A DNA stretch of 64,000 nt from Bacillus mesophilus (lineage in GTDB: Bacteria; Bacillota; Bacilli; Bacillales; SA4), in contig NZ_JAAIWM010000001.1 in the NCBI RefSeq assembly GCF_011008845.1, positions 186,001-250,000 on the forward strand, written 5' to 3'. A program made the translations under genes and the position numbers. The notes beneath the pieces were generated by a model, which was not told where the DNA came from, did not search any database, and saw only the letters and a program-made list of their open reading frames with translations. Numbering within the stretch: position 1 is the stretch's first letter; every line of letters begins with the position of its first letter. Positions 45,154-55,278 of this stretch are shown here, piece after piece.

Positions 45154-46619
45154 TCTTTTAATCTCCCCTTTATTAACCTACTCGCAACTTCTCTATCATC
45201 AAAATCAAAGACTTCTTTACCAATTTGTTGGTAGGTTTCATGACCCTTACCAGCAATCAGAATGACATCACCTTTATTTGCTGCATTTATAGCAACACCA
45301 ATTGCTTCTTCACGACTTACAATGGTTTGATAGCTTCCCTCTTTAACCCCTGCTTCCATATCCTTTAATATTTGAATGGGATCTTCAGATCTAGGATTGT
45401 CAGATGTGAAAATGGCTACATCCGAATACGTTGTCGCAATATTAGCCATAAGCGGTCGTTTTGTTTTGTCCCGATCTCCTCCACAGCCTACAATCGTATA
45501 TACCGTTCCTTGAGCAAATTCTTTTACTGTTTTTATCGCATTCTCTAAGCTATCAGGTGTATGTGCATAATCTACTACTACTGCAAATTCCTGACCTGCC
45601 TGTACAAGTTCAAACCTGCCCTGAACTCCCTCAAGCTTTTCCAATGTTGATAGAATCGTCTCAATAGCTATTTCTGCAGCCGTACACGCTGCTATAGCCG
45701 CTAAGACATTGTAAACATTAAAGAGACCAACAAGCTTAACCTGAACAGGATACACTTCGTTTCCAAGCAATAGGGTAAAGTAAGTACCGGAATTATTCAT
45801 TTTTATATCCTTAGCCATCACATTACTTTGTTCTCTTATTCCATATGTAATAACATGAGCAGCTGTGCTTCGCTTGTATTCATCTGAAGCCAAGTCATCT
45901 GAGTTTAAAATAGCATACTTTTTCTTATCTGAATGAAATGTATTACCTAGCTGAGCAAACAACAGGCCCTTCACTCGACGATATTCTGTCATCGTTTCAT
46001 GGTAATCTAGGTGGTCTTGTGTCAAGTTTGTAAAAACAGCTATGTCAAAATCACAGCCATGAACTCTCCCTAAGTCTAGAGCATGTGAAGAAACCTCCAT
46101 AATGGCCGTATCTACCTTAGCTTGCTTCATTTGTGAAAAGGTTTTTTGTAGCGTTAGCGATTCTGGAGTCGTGTTCTTCGCTTCAAAAACTTGATCACCT
46201 ATTTTTGTATGTATGGTTCCAATTAATCCTGTTTTCTTATCTGCTGCTTGGATTATTTGCTCAATCATATGAGTGGTTGAGGTTTTACCATTTGTTCCAG
46301 TAACTCCGATTAACTGAAGGCCTTGAGTTGGGTGTTCATAGAAGAAATCAGCTAAAATAGCCATGGTTCGCTTTGTATCAGAAACAAGTACAACAGGGAC
46401 ATTAACCTGTAAAGGTTTTTCAGCAATAACCGCTACTGCACCTTTATCGATCGCCTGTTGAACATAATCATGACCATCAACGGTGTATCCTTTAATGCAA
46501 ATAAATAAGCTCCCAGGTTTTACTTCTCTTGAATCCATTTCAATTGAAGTAATAACGGGATTTTCTTTTGAATCATAGGTGTAAAAGTGTAACTGGTTAA
46601 TTAATGATTGTAAATTCAT
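45147..46619 (-). CDS. murE: UDP-MurNAc-tripeptide synthetase, meso-DAP type
   Basis: A 490-residue Mur ligase adding meso-diaminopimelate. N-terminal UDP domain ([11 protein letters not shown] near residue 29), ATP loop GTNGKT at 108-113, and the C-terminal amino-acid selector SDNPRSEDP, whose DNPR points to diaminopimelate rather than lysine. The start is ATG at 46619. It follows the spoVD terminator after 267 bp, so it must have its own promoter, which I could not identify. Confidence 0.95.
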   Translation of the reverse strand: MNLQSLINQLHFYTYDSKENPVITSIEMDSREVKPGSLFICIKGYTVDGHDYVQQAIDKGAVAVIAEKPLQVNVPVVLVSDTKRTMAILADFFYEHPTQGLQLIGVTGTNGKTSTTHMIEQIIQAADKKTGLIGTIHTKIGDQVFEAKNTTPESLTLQKTFSQMKQAKVDTAIMEVSSHALDLGRVHGCDFDIAVFTNLTQDHLDYHETMTEYRRVKGLLFAQLGNTFHSDKKKYAILNSDDLASDEYKRSTAAHVITYGIREQSNVMAKDIKMNNSGTYFTLLLGNEVYPVQVKLVGLFNVYNVLAAIAACTAAEIAIETILSTLEKLEGVQGRFELVQAGQEFAVVVDYAHTPDSLENAIKTVKEFAQGTVYTIVGCGGDRDKTKRPLMANIATTYSDVAIFTSDNPRSEDPIQILKDMEAGVKEGSYQTIVSREEAIGVAINAANKGDVILIAGKGHETYQQIGKEVFDFDDREVASRLIKGRLKEC

Positions 46620-46868
46620 GCAAAAATCCCTCTCTTTTTAGCTTACTAGGAAAGTGTAAACTATTTTCTTCAAATAAAGCTTGTTTTGTTTTAGTTACTC
46701 TTTTGTTGCCTCAACTTCTATATTGTTGTTTATAGATTCGTGTTCGTTTCATTGCGCCCCAAGTACTTATTTTCCGCTCCATTCCACAAATTCACAATAG
46801 AAAGAATCGCTCTTTAAGAAAAGAATCTAAAAAAAGACATCCTTTACTATTTTACATGAAGTTATATA

Positions 46869-46901
46869 GAAAAAGAAACCATGGATTTACTCCACGGTTT
46901 C
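46869..46901 (-). terminator. Terminator overlapping the spoVD stop
   Basis: An 11-bp stem with one G-U pair (46875-46885 and 46891-46901) is followed by UUUUUCU. The spoVD stop (46887-46889) lies in its 5-nt loop. It separates spoVD from murE. Confidence 0.75.
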
Positions 46902-48833
46902 TTCTTTCTTTTTGTTGGAGTTCCCTAGTAATGCTCGTATAGTAGAACCTTCCTCTACCTTTTCACCACTTGGTGGAGATTGCTGTATGATGACATCTCC
47001 TTCACCTTCTAAATCGAGCTTGAAATTGTAGTACTGCTGAGCAATTTCACTCTTTGTTAGTCCGATGATGTTTGGTACTTCTACCATAACTGGGTCTAGA
47101 TATGGTCTAGCTTCCTTCTCTATTTGACCTTTTCTTGGTTCAACCTCAAGTGCTCTTAGACTATCTCCTATAATACTTCCAACAATCGGAGCAGCAACAA
47201 TACCTCCAAACTGTAGTGTCCCCTTTGGATTATCAACTGCTACATAAATCACGATTTGAGGGTCATCTGCAGGAGCAAAGCCGATAAAAGAGACTATATG
47301 GTTATTTTCCATATATTTACCGTCCTTAACCTTCTGCGCTGTTCCTGTTTTTCCACCTACACGGTACCCTTCAACAAAAGCATTTTTCCCTGTTCCTAGA
47401 GCAACAACACTCTCAAGAGCATGCCTTACCTGCTTAGAAGTTTCTTCAGATATGACTCGCCTTTTCAATTGTGGAGTATTTCTACTAACGACTTTCCCGG
47501 TTGTAGGATCAATAAATTCCTTTGCGATATAAGGTGTATATAAGTTTCCACCATTAACAGCTGCTGCAACAGCGGCCACCTGTTGAATAGGAGTAACGGA
47601 TACTCCTTGACCGAAAGCCGTAGTTGCTTGTTCAACAGGACCTACACGGTCTATATTAAACAAAATCCCTTTACCTTCTCCTTGTAGGTCAATACCGGTT
47701 TTTTGCCCAAATCCAAAATCCTTAATATAGTTAAACAATCTTTCTTTTCCTAGACGTTCACCAAGCTCAACAAAGCCTGGGTTACAAGAGTTTTGGACGA
47801 CTTCCAAGAATGATTGATGGCCATGTCCCCCTCTTTTCCAACAATGAAGAGTGGCTCCGCCTACCTTTACAGATCCTGAATCGTTAAACTCTTCTTTCTG
47901 TAAGTCAACTTCCTTCTCCTCTAAAGCAGCTGCTAGAGTAATAATCTTAAAGGTTGATCCAGGTTCATATGTACTCCAAACAGGTAAATTTCTATTGTAT
48001 ATCTCTTGAGGAACTTCACGGAAATTAGCAGGATCAAAGTTTGGTCGACTATCCATCCCTAAAATTTCACCAGTTTTAGGATCCATCGCAATGGCGATTA
48101 ATCCATCTGGATTATATTTAGCTTCTGCGATATCAAGCTCGCGGTTGATAATTGTTTGAACTTTAGAATCTATTGTTAGTTTAAGATTTAAACCATCTTC
48201 AGGTGGGTCATAATCAGCTGAAAGATTTTGCATCGGTTGTCCTTTTGCCGTAATATACGGTTGGAGGCTTCCTTTCTCCCCTTTCAACTCCTCATCATAA
48301 TATAGTTCTAGTCCCATTAGGCCCTGATTATCAATTCCTGCAAATCCTAGGACATGTGATAAATAACTACCATTTGGATAATGCCGCTTTGAATCCTCGG
48401 CAATATACACACCTTTAAGCTCAAGCGATTGTATCTCACGTGCCTTTTCATGAGATATTTTTCTTGCTTCATTAATTTTTACAATGGAAGAATTTTTCGT
48501 CATATATTCATACATCTTTTTTTCCGAGACGCCTAGTGTTGTCGCAAGCTGTCCAGCAGCTTCTGAAGGGTTTTCTAATTGTCTTGGCATCACATAAACG
48601 GTTGGAGCACTTATATTAGTAGCGAGTGGCACACCATTTCGATCTAGAATCTCACCTCGTTCAGGTTCAAAAGGAATGTTACGACTCCAGGAATTCTTCG
48701 CACGCTCAGTTAGCCAATCACCAATCCAAAATTGTACAAATCCCAACCTAATATCAATCACCGAAAATAGAAGAACACCTACTGTTAAAACAATAATCAG
48801 TCTTCTTCTGACCGTCACATTCGATACACGCAT
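46887..48833 (-). CDS. spoVD: Sporulation penicillin-binding protein SpoVD
   Basis: A 648-residue class B transpeptidase working with SpoVE in spore cortex synthesis. One membrane helix (about 9-26), a dimerisation domain, and the transpeptidase domain with STFK (S293), NSCN and GGKTGTAQK; a PASTA domain (VEVPNIIGLTKSEIAQQYY) ends it. C331 and C350 correspond to the B. subtilis disulphide pair controlled by the thioredoxin-like StoA. Start is ATG at 48833 behind GGGGAGG. Confidence 0.95.
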   Translation of the reverse strand: MRVSNVTVRRRLIIVLTVGVLLFSVIDIRLGFVQFWIGDWLTERAKNSWSRNIPFEPERGEILDRNGVPLATNISAPTVYVMPRQLENPSEAAGQLATTLGVSEKKMYEYMTKNSSIVKINEARKISHEKAREIQSLELKGVYIAEDSKRHYPNGSYLSHVLGFAGIDNQGLMGLELYYDEELKGEKGSLQPYITAKGQPMQNLSADYDPPEDGLNLKLTIDSKVQTIINRELDIAEAKYNPDGLIAIAMDPKTGEILGMDSRPNFDPANFREVPQEIYNRNLPVWSTYEPGSTFKIITLAAALEEKEVDLQKEEFNDSGSVKVGGATLHCWKRGGHGHQSFLEVVQNSCNPGFVELGERLGKERLFNYIKDFGFGQKTGIDLQGEGKGILFNIDRVGPVEQATTAFGQGVSVTPIQQVAAVAAAVNGGNLYTPYIAKEFIDPTTGKVVSRNTPQLKRRVISEETSKQVRHALESVVALGTGKNAFVEGYRVGGKTGTAQKVKDGKYMENNHIVSFIGFAPADDPQIVIYVAVDNPKGTLQFGGIVAAPIVGSIIGDSLRALEVEPRKGQIEKEARPYLDPVMVEVPNIIGLTKSEIAQQYYNFKLDLEGEGDVIIQQSPPSGEKVEEGSTIRALLGNSNKKKEETVE

Positions 48834-49057
48834 CCTTAAAGTTCCTCCCCTGTTAGAAAGACATAGTAAGTTCCAAGTTCCTTAACACTGGAATTACCTG
48901 TCTTTTTTATGCAATAAGAAAGTATTTTTTGATTAACTTATAAAAGCACAAATAGCTTGGCCTTAGGATAGAAATAGTGATAAATAGTAAAAAAGAGTCA
49001 TACTTTCACTTTGACCCTTTATTATGACTTTACTAGAAGTAAGTGAGGTAATAGCTT

Positions 49058-49085
49058 GTATATAAGCATGGCTCGTTTCATCTTA
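49058..49085 (+). promoter_or_regulatory. Candidate sigma-G/sigma-F promoter, plus strand
   Basis: GTATA (49058-49062) fits the sigma-G -35 gnATr, and CATCTTA (49079-49085) fits the -10 cAtnnTA, with a 16-bp spacer. It lies in the 476-bp gap between pbpB and spoVD and points to the tiny ORF at 49154. Confidence 0.45.
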
Positions 49086-49153
49086 TGCTTGTACCGTTTG
49101 GATTAGAACGCTAGATATGAGTTATAAGTACTCAGTTTCTTATGAGGAGGTCT

Positions 49154-49201
49154 ATGATAAGAAGAGTCATTTGGGGAGTCTTGTTTGGTTCCAAAAATTA
49201 A
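49154..49201 (+). CDS. Candidate 15-residue peptide gene
   Basis: A plus-strand ORF of 15 codons reading MIRRVIWGVLFGSKN. AGGAGG lies 4 nt before the ATG. The peptide has a basic start, a hydrophobic centre and a polar end, as a small membrane-binding peptide might. A sigma-G-type promoter ends 68 nt upstream. An in-frame ATG at 49142 has no binding site of its own. I know no family for it. With so short a frame the ORF alone proves little; the case rests on the combination of promoter, binding site and orientation opposite to every neighbour. The rest of 48834-49265 shows nothing else. Confidence 0.35.
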   Translation: MIRRVIWGVLFGSKN

Positions 49202-49263
49202 GCAAGCAAGCTGGATGTAATTATAGTTCATGACTAATAAAAAAAGTAATTAACCTTTCTAAT

Positions 49264-49295
49264 AGAAAAAAACTCCCTATAAAAAATAGGAAGTT
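49264..49295 (-). terminator. Terminator of pbpB
   Basis: A 10-bp stem with one G-U pair (49271-49280 and 49286-49295) and a 5-nt loop, followed by seven U, lies 15 nt after the pbpB stop. Confidence 0.75.
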
Positions 49296-49309
49296 TCCTT
49301 GCACTTAAC

Positions 49310-51547
49310 TTAATCCTGTGGTTCATCAGTTTCTTCTTCACTCTGAGTACTAGACGGTTTTTGTTGTGCATTAGGTGGAGTTAGCTCTATGATGAGCTGA
49401 TCTCCTTCTTTTATCTCGGCATTCACTGGGATATTTTGATTTATCACATATCCTGAGCCCAACAAATTTACCTTTAGGTTAAAGAGACTACTTAACTTCA
49501 TGACATCTCGCAATGACCAACCGGTTAAATCAGGCATTGTATAGGCACCATCTGTTTTTAATAGTATTTTTTCACCAGGTATCACTTCACTTGTAGCATA
49601 AGGAGCTTGGGAAAGAATGTTTGCTCCGTCACCAATGACTACAGCTTGGAGCTGCTTGTTTGTTAAATCATCCACAACACTTTTTACATCCTTATGTTGA
49701 TAAGAAGGAAGTTCTAACCCCACCTTTTGGTCATCAGATTTCGATTTCTCAGCCTTTTCATCCAATGTCGGTTGGATCTTTAAGTATTGCAAACTATTTT
49801 TAACAACACTATTGAAAATTGCTGATACAGGTTGTGAGCCTGATTCGTGAATTGTCAGCTTTGGCTTGGACACTGCAATATATACCAGTAGCTTTGGGTC
49901 TTCTTTTGGTGCCATTCCTAAAAAGGAAAAGACGTTATTTCCGTGACCAGTAAGGTATTTACTCTTGGTGTTTTCAGCATTTGGATCTGGAATCTGTGCT
50001 GTACCTGTTTTACCAGCAATTTGATAGCCCTCTATTCGATAAGGCTTACCGGTCCCATTTTCAGACGATACTACCGTCTCAAGTATATCTAACACTTGGT
50101 TAGCTGTTTGCTCTGAAATCGGAGTGCCTACTTCTATTGGTTCACGATCCTCAATGACTTTATTAGTTGTTGATTCTACTATCTTATCAATTATATAAGG
50201 TTGCATCATTTTACCACCATTCGCAATTGCCGTGGCAGCTTGAATCTGTTGAATTGGTGTCACAGTAGTTCCTTGTCCAAACGATGTGGTTACCTTTTCA
50301 ATAGGATAATTGTATAGAATTTGACCTGAGACTTCCCCAGGTAGATCTATGCCGGTTGGCTCGCTAAAACCAAAGCTAGTTAAATAGTTTAGTAGTCGAT
50401 CGTCACCATTCATCTTATTCATCACAAGGTTAGCCATTGCCACATTCGAGGAACGTTGAAAACCTTCTAAATAGGATATAGTTCCCCAGCCACCTCTAAA
50501 ATGATCTCTAATAGTACTAGGTCCAACCGTGAAGGATCCTGATTTATACTTTTCATTCGGGTCAAATACTCCTTCTTCTATTGCAGCGGCAAGCGTAAAC
50601 ATTTTCATCGTTGAGCCTGGCTCGAATCGTGAAGCTATCGCATCATTCAGCATATAGGCATTAGCTGGAATATCGTTGGGATCATAACTAGGTCTAGAGC
50701 TCATAGCCAATACTGCGCCCGTTTTTGGATCTGCAACGATACCAATTATATTTTCTGGCTCATATTCCTTCATCACTCGATTCATTGAATCATCTAAGAA
50801 GGTTTGAATTTTTTGATCAATGGTTAAATATACATTATACCCATTTTTAGGTGGAACTACATCGTCTTTAGTAGGGAGAGTTATACCGTTTCGATCCCTT
50901 TTATAGACTCTCATTCCATCCTCTTCTTTGAGATAATCTTCTAGAGTACGCTCGAGTCCTTGTTTACCAACCACTACATCTTGATCGTTCTTCTTGGCAA
51001 AACCGATAACATGTGTAGCAAAATTCCCATTTGGATAATAGCGTTTCTTTTCTTTTTCGAATATGATACCCGGTAGTTCTAGCGCTTGAATTTTCTGCAT
51101 GAGTTGATAGCTAATCCCTCGTCCTCCTGGACCTAGCTCAACCTGATAGCTATCTCGCTCGACACCTCTTTCTAAAAGACTTAGCAGACTTTCCTCGGTC
51201 ATATTGATTAACGGAGCCAGCTGCTCGGCTGTTTCCTTGACGTCTGTTACATGTCGAATTACCTTAGAGTCTTTTGAATGCCTCTCATCCAATATCGCAA
51301 CAACAGTATAAGCTGGCGTATCCTGTGCAATGGCAATACCATTTCGATCAAGAATACTTCCTCTATCTGCTTCAAGAATCGTAGATTGAGTGTACTTCTC
51401 CTCTGCCATGACAGGAAGCTCATGTCCATCAACTGTTCCTGTTATTTGGATATACAGAAAACGCAAAGCTATAAGAAAAAAGAGCGAGCCAAAAATTACT
51501 GAAAAGATAGCTGCTCCTTTATTTATGTTGTTACTTTTAGTTTTCAT
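49310..51547 (-). CDS. pbpB: Divisome transpeptidase PBP2B
   Basis: A 745-residue class B penicillin-binding protein, the essential septal transpeptidase scaffold (FtsI equivalent). One membrane helix (about 13-32), dimerisation domain, and transpeptidase domain with STMK (S312), SSN in QRSSNVAMAN, and GKTGTAQI; two PASTA-like repeats follow from about residue 600, ending in an acidic tail. Start is ATG at 51547, 23 nt after ftsL. The short PASTA tail is usual for the Bacillus protein. Confidence 0.95.
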   Translation of the reverse strand: MKTKSNNINKGAAIFSVIFGSLFFLIALRFLYIQITGTVDGHELPVMAEEKYTQSTILEADRGSILDRNGIAIAQDTPAYTVVAILDERHSKDSKVIRHVTDVKETAEQLAPLINMTEESLLSLLERGVERDSYQVELGPGGRGISYQLMQKIQALELPGIIFEKEKKRYYPNGNFATHVIGFAKKNDQDVVVGKQGLERTLEDYLKEEDGMRVYKRDRNGITLPTKDDVVPPKNGYNVYLTIDQKIQTFLDDSMNRVMKEYEPENIIGIVADPKTGAVLAMSSRPSYDPNDIPANAYMLNDAIASRFEPGSTMKMFTLAAAIEEGVFDPNEKYKSGSFTVGPSTIRDHFRGGWGTISYLEGFQRSSNVAMANLVMNKMNGDDRLLNYLTSFGFSEPTGIDLPGEVSGQILYNYPIEKVTTSFGQGTTVTPIQQIQAATAIANGGKMMQPYIIDKIVESTTNKVIEDREPIEVGTPISEQTANQVLDILETVVSSENGTGKPYRIEGYQIAGKTGTAQIPDPNAENTKSKYLTGHGNNVFSFLGMAPKEDPKLLVYIAVSKPKLTIHESGSQPVSAIFNSVVKNSLQYLKIQPTLDEKAEKSKSDDQKVGLELPSYQHKDVKSVVDDLTNKQLQAVVIGDGANILSQAPYATSEVIPGEKILLKTDGAYTMPDLTGWSLRDVMKLSSLFNLKVNLLGSGYVINQNIPVNAEIKEGDQLIIELTPPNAQQKPSSTQSEEETDEPQD

Positions 51548-51570
51548 TTATACCACACTCACAAATTCAT

Positions 51571-51933
51571 TTAGTCTTGGACTATCTTCACATTGTTCTC
51601 ATTTAACATTAACCCAAGCTCATGAGCCTTCGCCCAGATTCGTTCGTATGTACTTAGTTCCATCACCTGAAGTTCGAGGTCGGCATTAACTTTTGCTTGT
51701 GTATCAATTGATGATTGAAGTGAACTAATTTCACCATTCACAGAATATATTTTAGCACTATTTGACACCATCACGATACTTCCAATTAAAACCAATACAG
51801 TGAACATAAGGAAAAGGACTTTCTCTCCGAAGGTAACTTTTAGTTTTTTCTTAGTTACTGCGGTAGAATGTTGCTGTTGCTGCTGTTCTTCTATTTTTCG
51901 TCGTTGTTGAATTTGATAGGCTAAGTTGCTCAT
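51571..51933 (-). CDS. ftsL: Cell division protein FtsL
   Basis: A 120-residue bitopic protein: cytoplasmic tail with a glutamine run (EEQQQQQH), one membrane helix (about 35-57) and an extracytoplasmic leucine-zipper-like coiled coil to ERIWAKAHELGLML. It pairs with DivIC and activates septal synthesis. Poorly conserved in sequence; identified from this architecture and its place between rsmH and pbpB. Start is ATG at 51933 behind GGGGAGG. Confidence 0.92.
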   Translation of the reverse strand: MSNLAYQIQQRRKIEEQQQQQHSTAVTKKKLKVTFGEKVLFLMFTVLVLIGSIVMVSNSAKIYSVNGEISSLQSSIDTQAKVNADLELQVMELSTYERIWAKAHELGLMLNENNVKIVQD

Positions 51934-51954
51934 TTTTCTGCCTCCCCTTTGTTT

Positions 51955-52890
51955 TTACTTCACTCTTTCGGCAATTCTCAGCTTAGCCGAACGTGCACGT
52001 TTGTTTTCTTCAATCTCTTCTTCAGTCGGTATAATAGGCTTTCTATTTACTAATTTTATATTTGGTTGATATTCCTCTGGAATCATGGGTAAACCATGAG
52101 GTAATTGAGGGCCACTAGCTTCTTCTTTAAAAATCGTTTTACAAATCCGATCTTCTAAAGAATGGAACGTAATCACGCTAATTCTGCCACCTTTTTTTAT
52201 AATGGAAATTGCATCCTTTAAAGTATCCTCGAAAGCTTGCAATTCATCATTTACCGCAATTCTGATAGCTTGAAAGACTCGCTTTGCCGGATGGCCGCCT
52301 GTCCTCCTTGCGGGAGCTGGGATAGCGTCTTTAATGATTTCCACTAATTCTAAGGTTGTCTCAATCTGTTTTTTCTCACGATAAGCTTCAATTTTTCTCG
52401 CAATTTGTTTTGAAAATTTCTCTTCACCGTAATGAAAAAAGATTCTAACTAACTTTTCATAAGGCCAGTGGTTTACTATATCGTATGCTGAGAGATCAGA
52501 ATCTTGGTCCATCCTCATATCTAAAGGCGCATCGTTATGATAACTGAAGCCTCGCTCTGGTAGATCCAATTGAGGTGAAGATACACCTAAATCGAATACG
52601 ATTCCATCTACCTTATGTATATCTAATTCTGCTAATCGATCCTTCAGATAACGAAAATTACTTTTAATCAATACCACTTGATCCTGATAGCTTTTTAACT
52701 TTTCCTTTGCGTGCTCAATGGCCAAGCTATCTTGATCAAATGCGAAAAGTGTGCCACCTTTCGTTAGCTTAGAAACAATGGCTAAACTATGCCCCGCTCC
52801 ACCTAGTGTACAATCAACATATAGGCCATCTGGCTTAATATTTAAGCCATCAACTGCCTCATCTAATAAAACCGTTTTATGTTCGAACAT
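51955..52890 (-). CDS. rsmH: 16S rRNA (cytosine-N4) methyltransferase RsmH
   Basis: A 311-residue SAM-dependent methyltransferase (MraW) modifying N4 of cytosine 1402 in 16S rRNA. SAM motif [11 protein letters not shown] near residue 23, [15 protein letters not shown] near 100, and the C-terminal block [14 protein letters not shown]. The start is ATG at 52890 behind GGGGTG, giving [14 protein letters not shown] as in homologues; the frame is open to 52992 but those residues are not family sequence. Confidence 0.95.
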   Translation of the reverse strand: MFEHKTVLLDEAVDGLNIKPDGLYVDCTLGGAGHSLAIVSKLTKGGTLFAFDQDSLAIEHAKEKLKSYQDQVVLIKSNFRYLKDRLAELDIHKVDGIVFDLGVSSPQLDLPERGFSYHNDAPLDMRMDQDSDLSAYDIVNHWPYEKLVRIFFHYGEEKFSKQIARKIEAYREKKQIETTLELVEIIKDAIPAPARRTGGHPAKRVFQAIRIAVNDELQAFEDTLKDAISIIKKGGRISVITFHSLEDRICKTIFKEEASGPQLPHGLPMIPEEYQPNIKLVNRKPIIPTEEEIEENKRARSAKLRIAERVK

Positions 52891-53000
52891 TAGAAGCACC
52901 CCAAATTCTGTAGTAGATTCTTTGTAGACGTTGTTCAACATTCCAGGAAAATTCTTCGTTGGCTTAATTCTCCCTCCATTTTGAACACGCACTTATATAA

Positions 53001-53432
53001 CTAGATATCAAATCCAATTAAATTTTCCGCAATATCTGCAAAAGACTCTTCAGAATCAGAGAAGACTTCTTCCCAACCAGATTTACTCCAAATTTCAACG
53101 CGATTTGAAACTCCGATCACAACACATTCTTTTTCGAGTCCGGCATATTGCAAGAGTGGAGCGGATATATTTATTCTCCCCTGCTTGTCTACTTCACATT
53201 CAATTGCCCCTGAAAAGAAAAATCGAGTAAACGAACGGGCATCCTTTTTTGTTAAAGGAAGTGATTTCAGCTTTTCTTCAAGTGTTTTCCATTCGTCTAA
53301 TGGGTAACCAAATAAACACTTGTCTAGCCCTCTAGTTAGGATAAATGTAGTACCAAGACCATCTCTAAATTTGGACGGAACAATAATACGACCTTTCGTA
53401 TCTATGTTGTGATGATATTCGCCCATAAACAT
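53001..53432 (-). CDS. mraZ: Transcriptional regulator MraZ
   Basis: A 143-residue ring-forming protein with two SpoVT/AbrB-like DNA-binding halves ([12 protein letters not shown] and [12 protein letters not shown]). It binds repeats upstream of its own operon and adjusts dcw expression. Start taken as ATG at 53432 ([11 protein letters not shown], as B. subtilis), although AAGGG is better spaced for the ATG at 53426. First gene of mraZ-rsmH-ftsL-pbpB. Confidence 0.95.
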   Translation of the reverse strand: MFMGEYHHNIDTKGRIIVPSKFRDGLGTTFILTRGLDKCLFGYPLDEWKTLEEKLKSLPLTKKDARSFTRFFFSGAIECEVDKQGRINISAPLLQYAGLEKECVVIGVSNRVEIWSKSGWEEVFSDSEESFADIAENLIGFDI

Positions 53433-53437
53433 GCCCT

Positions 53438-53492
53438 TGCACCCACTTTCTACCCCTAACTAACCACTTTCCACCACAATTCACCACTAATA
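53438..53492 (-). promoter_or_regulatory. Tandem GTGG repeats, likely MraZ operator
   Basis: On the minus strand GTGG cores lie at the complements of 53484-53487, 53474-53477 and 53464-53467, exactly 10 bp apart, followed by GGGG at 53451-53454 and a further AAAGTGG at 53441-53447. Two units read AAAGTGG in full. MraZ proteins bind such 10-bp-spaced boxes just upstream of mraZ. Confidence 0.65.
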
Positions 53493-53602
53493 TGTACTAT
53501 TTTCTCCTATAATTGCATTTACTGCAATAGGGTAAAGGGGATTTATGTAAATTTTTTATCGACTTTTTTGTAAGTAAACCCCCATTTCTTGATCTTCCTA
53601 GA

Positions 53603-53640
53603 CAAAAAAAGACCCTTCTCATCAAAAGAAGGGTCTTTTT
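53603..53640. terminator. Terminator of bshC, bidirectional in form
   Basis: A perfect 11-bp stem (53609-53619 and 53627-53637) has U runs on both strands (T at 53636-53640, A at 53604-53610). It directly follows the bshC stop on the minus strand. Confidence 0.85.
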
Positions 53641-53643
53641 GTA

Positions 53644-55278
53644 TTATAGATGTAATACTTTATGGGTATATTCTGAAGAAGTTGTCTCTTCAACCATTTG
53701 CTTAATTAAATCAAATCCAAATAAGTTTATAAAATAGAACACATTCAGCATTCTTTCCTGTGGATGGTTTTCTGGTCTGATTAGATCCTGGATTCGATCA
53801 TAACGATGAATCATTATTTCATTTTTCCGCTGTGCTTGTTTATAGAATTCCTGTTCTATAAAATCGAGCTGATTATGAATTATCAATTCGTTTTTAGAAA
53901 CCATTTGGACTAAGCTGTCATGTATTTCACTTGCAGATTCACTTAAAGCTTTATAGTGGTCTTCTAAAACGACTTTTAGTTTGCTAATCTCACTACGAAT
54001 TTTAGTATTATGTAGACTATTTAGAAATTGTTGCTTTTCCTTGACAACCCCCTGTGTAAGAACGCTTTGAACCTCTAGTTTTAACTCCTGTATTTCTCGA
54101 GACACAGAACCAGTCATTAACGTTGCCATTAGCCTTGGAAAAACAGGTGGCATTTTGCGACCTAAACTTTCAAACACTTCCTTGAGTTCTGCCCAATAAG
54201 CAATCTCACCAGGACCTGCAACGAACATTAGTGTCGGAAACATAAGCTCTTGCATAAGTGGACGAGTCACCACATTATTGCTAAAACAATCAGCTTTAGT
54301 TTTTACAACTGATAGGATTTCTTCTTTTGTAAATCTACATTCGTTATGCTTACCCTGAAAATAGATCTTTCCGTCAATCTCCTTACGTTCTAACAATATT
54401 CTCTCACCGTTCAAATGAAAAAAAATATGAGCGGAACCTTCTTCGCTTTCTATCATTAAATTAAAATCACTTGCAATTAATCGTGCTTGTTGTCTTCTTA
54501 ATGACAAATCAATAGTATCATTTTTCTCGATCATTTGTTGAAAAAAGGGTACCTCTATTGACCTAAGCTGTTTGTTACCTGAATCAACCAAAACTAGTCC
54601 CGTATCTCTAAACATTAAGAAAAGTAATTGTGCAAAGAAATCTATGTAAGTATTTGATGAATCAAGACAATCGTTAATTTCTCTTAAAATATCTTTTGTA
54701 TATGAAGTTTCACCATAAAAGTGGAATAATTCGTTAATCCACTCCATACAGGCCACACGGTCAAGCTGAACATCACTTACTGAATGCTTATTCGGCCACT
54801 TTTGGTTTAAAGCATGCTTCTTCATTTTCCCATTTACTTCAGCATATGTATGATTAATTTCTGGAAAGTCATGATCTTCTCCTGCAATCCAAAATACAGG
54901 AACAACAGGGATCTTGTGCTGCTCTTCTAATCGTTTTGCCTGTTGAATGATGGTAATAATTTTATGAATCGTGTACAAGGGGCCAGTTAGCAAACCTGCC
55001 TGTTGTCCTCCCACGACTACTACACTGCTTGGATCCTCTAACTTATTAATATTATGAATCGTTTTTTCATCTGCATTATATTTTTGGTTAAATACTAGTA
55101 AATGTTCTACCAGTTCTTTTCTAGGAAAACGATACTGCTTCAGTTCATTCAGTCTATCTATATAAGATTGCTCTTGATAAGGAGAGTAATGAAAAAAGGA
55201 AGAGCTATGTAAACTGTTACCTAGGTAGTCTTTTACTAACAAATTCGTTACTGGTAGTACATGTTCATGAATCTCCAT
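53644..55278 (-). CDS. bshC: Bacillithiol biosynthesis cysteine-adding enzyme BshC
   Basis: A 544-residue protein of the BshC (YllA) family, which adds cysteine to glucosaminyl-malate in the last step of bacillithiol synthesis. The nucleotidyltransferase-like fold shows VVGGQQAGLLTGPLYTIHK near residue 90 and VFWIAGEDHDFPEINH near 128, with a long coiled coil near residues 385-480. Start is ATG at 55278 behind GGAAGGA. It precedes mraZ as in B. subtilis; bshA and bshB are not in the window. Confidence 0.94.
   Translation of the reverse strand: MEIHEHVLPVTNLLVKDYLGNSLHSSSFFHYSPYQEQSYIDRLNELKQYRFPRKELVEHLLVFNQKYNADEKTIHNINKLEDPSSVVVVGGQQAGLLTGPLYTIHKIITIIQQAKRLEEQHKIPVVPVFWIAGEDHDFPEINHTYAEVNGKMKKHALNQKWPNKHSVSDVQLDRVACMEWINELFHFYGETSYTKDILREINDCLDSSNTYIDFFAQLLFLMFRDTGLVLVDSGNKQLRSIEVPFFQQMIEKNDTIDLSLRRQQARLIASDFNLMIESEEGSAHIFFHLNGERILLERKEIDGKIYFQGKHNECRFTKEEILSVVKTKADCFSNNVVTRPLMQELMFPTLMFVAGPGEIAYWAELKEVFESLGRKMPPVFPRLMATLMTGSVSREIQELKLEVQSVLTQGVVKEKQQFLNSLHNTKIRSEISKLKVVLEDHYKALSESASEIHDSLVQMVSKNELIIHNQLDFIEQEFYKQAQRKNEIMIHRYDRIQDLIRPENHPQERMLNVFYFINLFGFDLIKQMVEETTSSEYTHKVLHL

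Noticed and set aside
49142..49153. Upstream ATG giving a 19-residue form of the tiny peptide
   Set aside because: The AGGAGG lies after this ATG, so it serves the one at 49154; nothing like a binding site precedes 49142.
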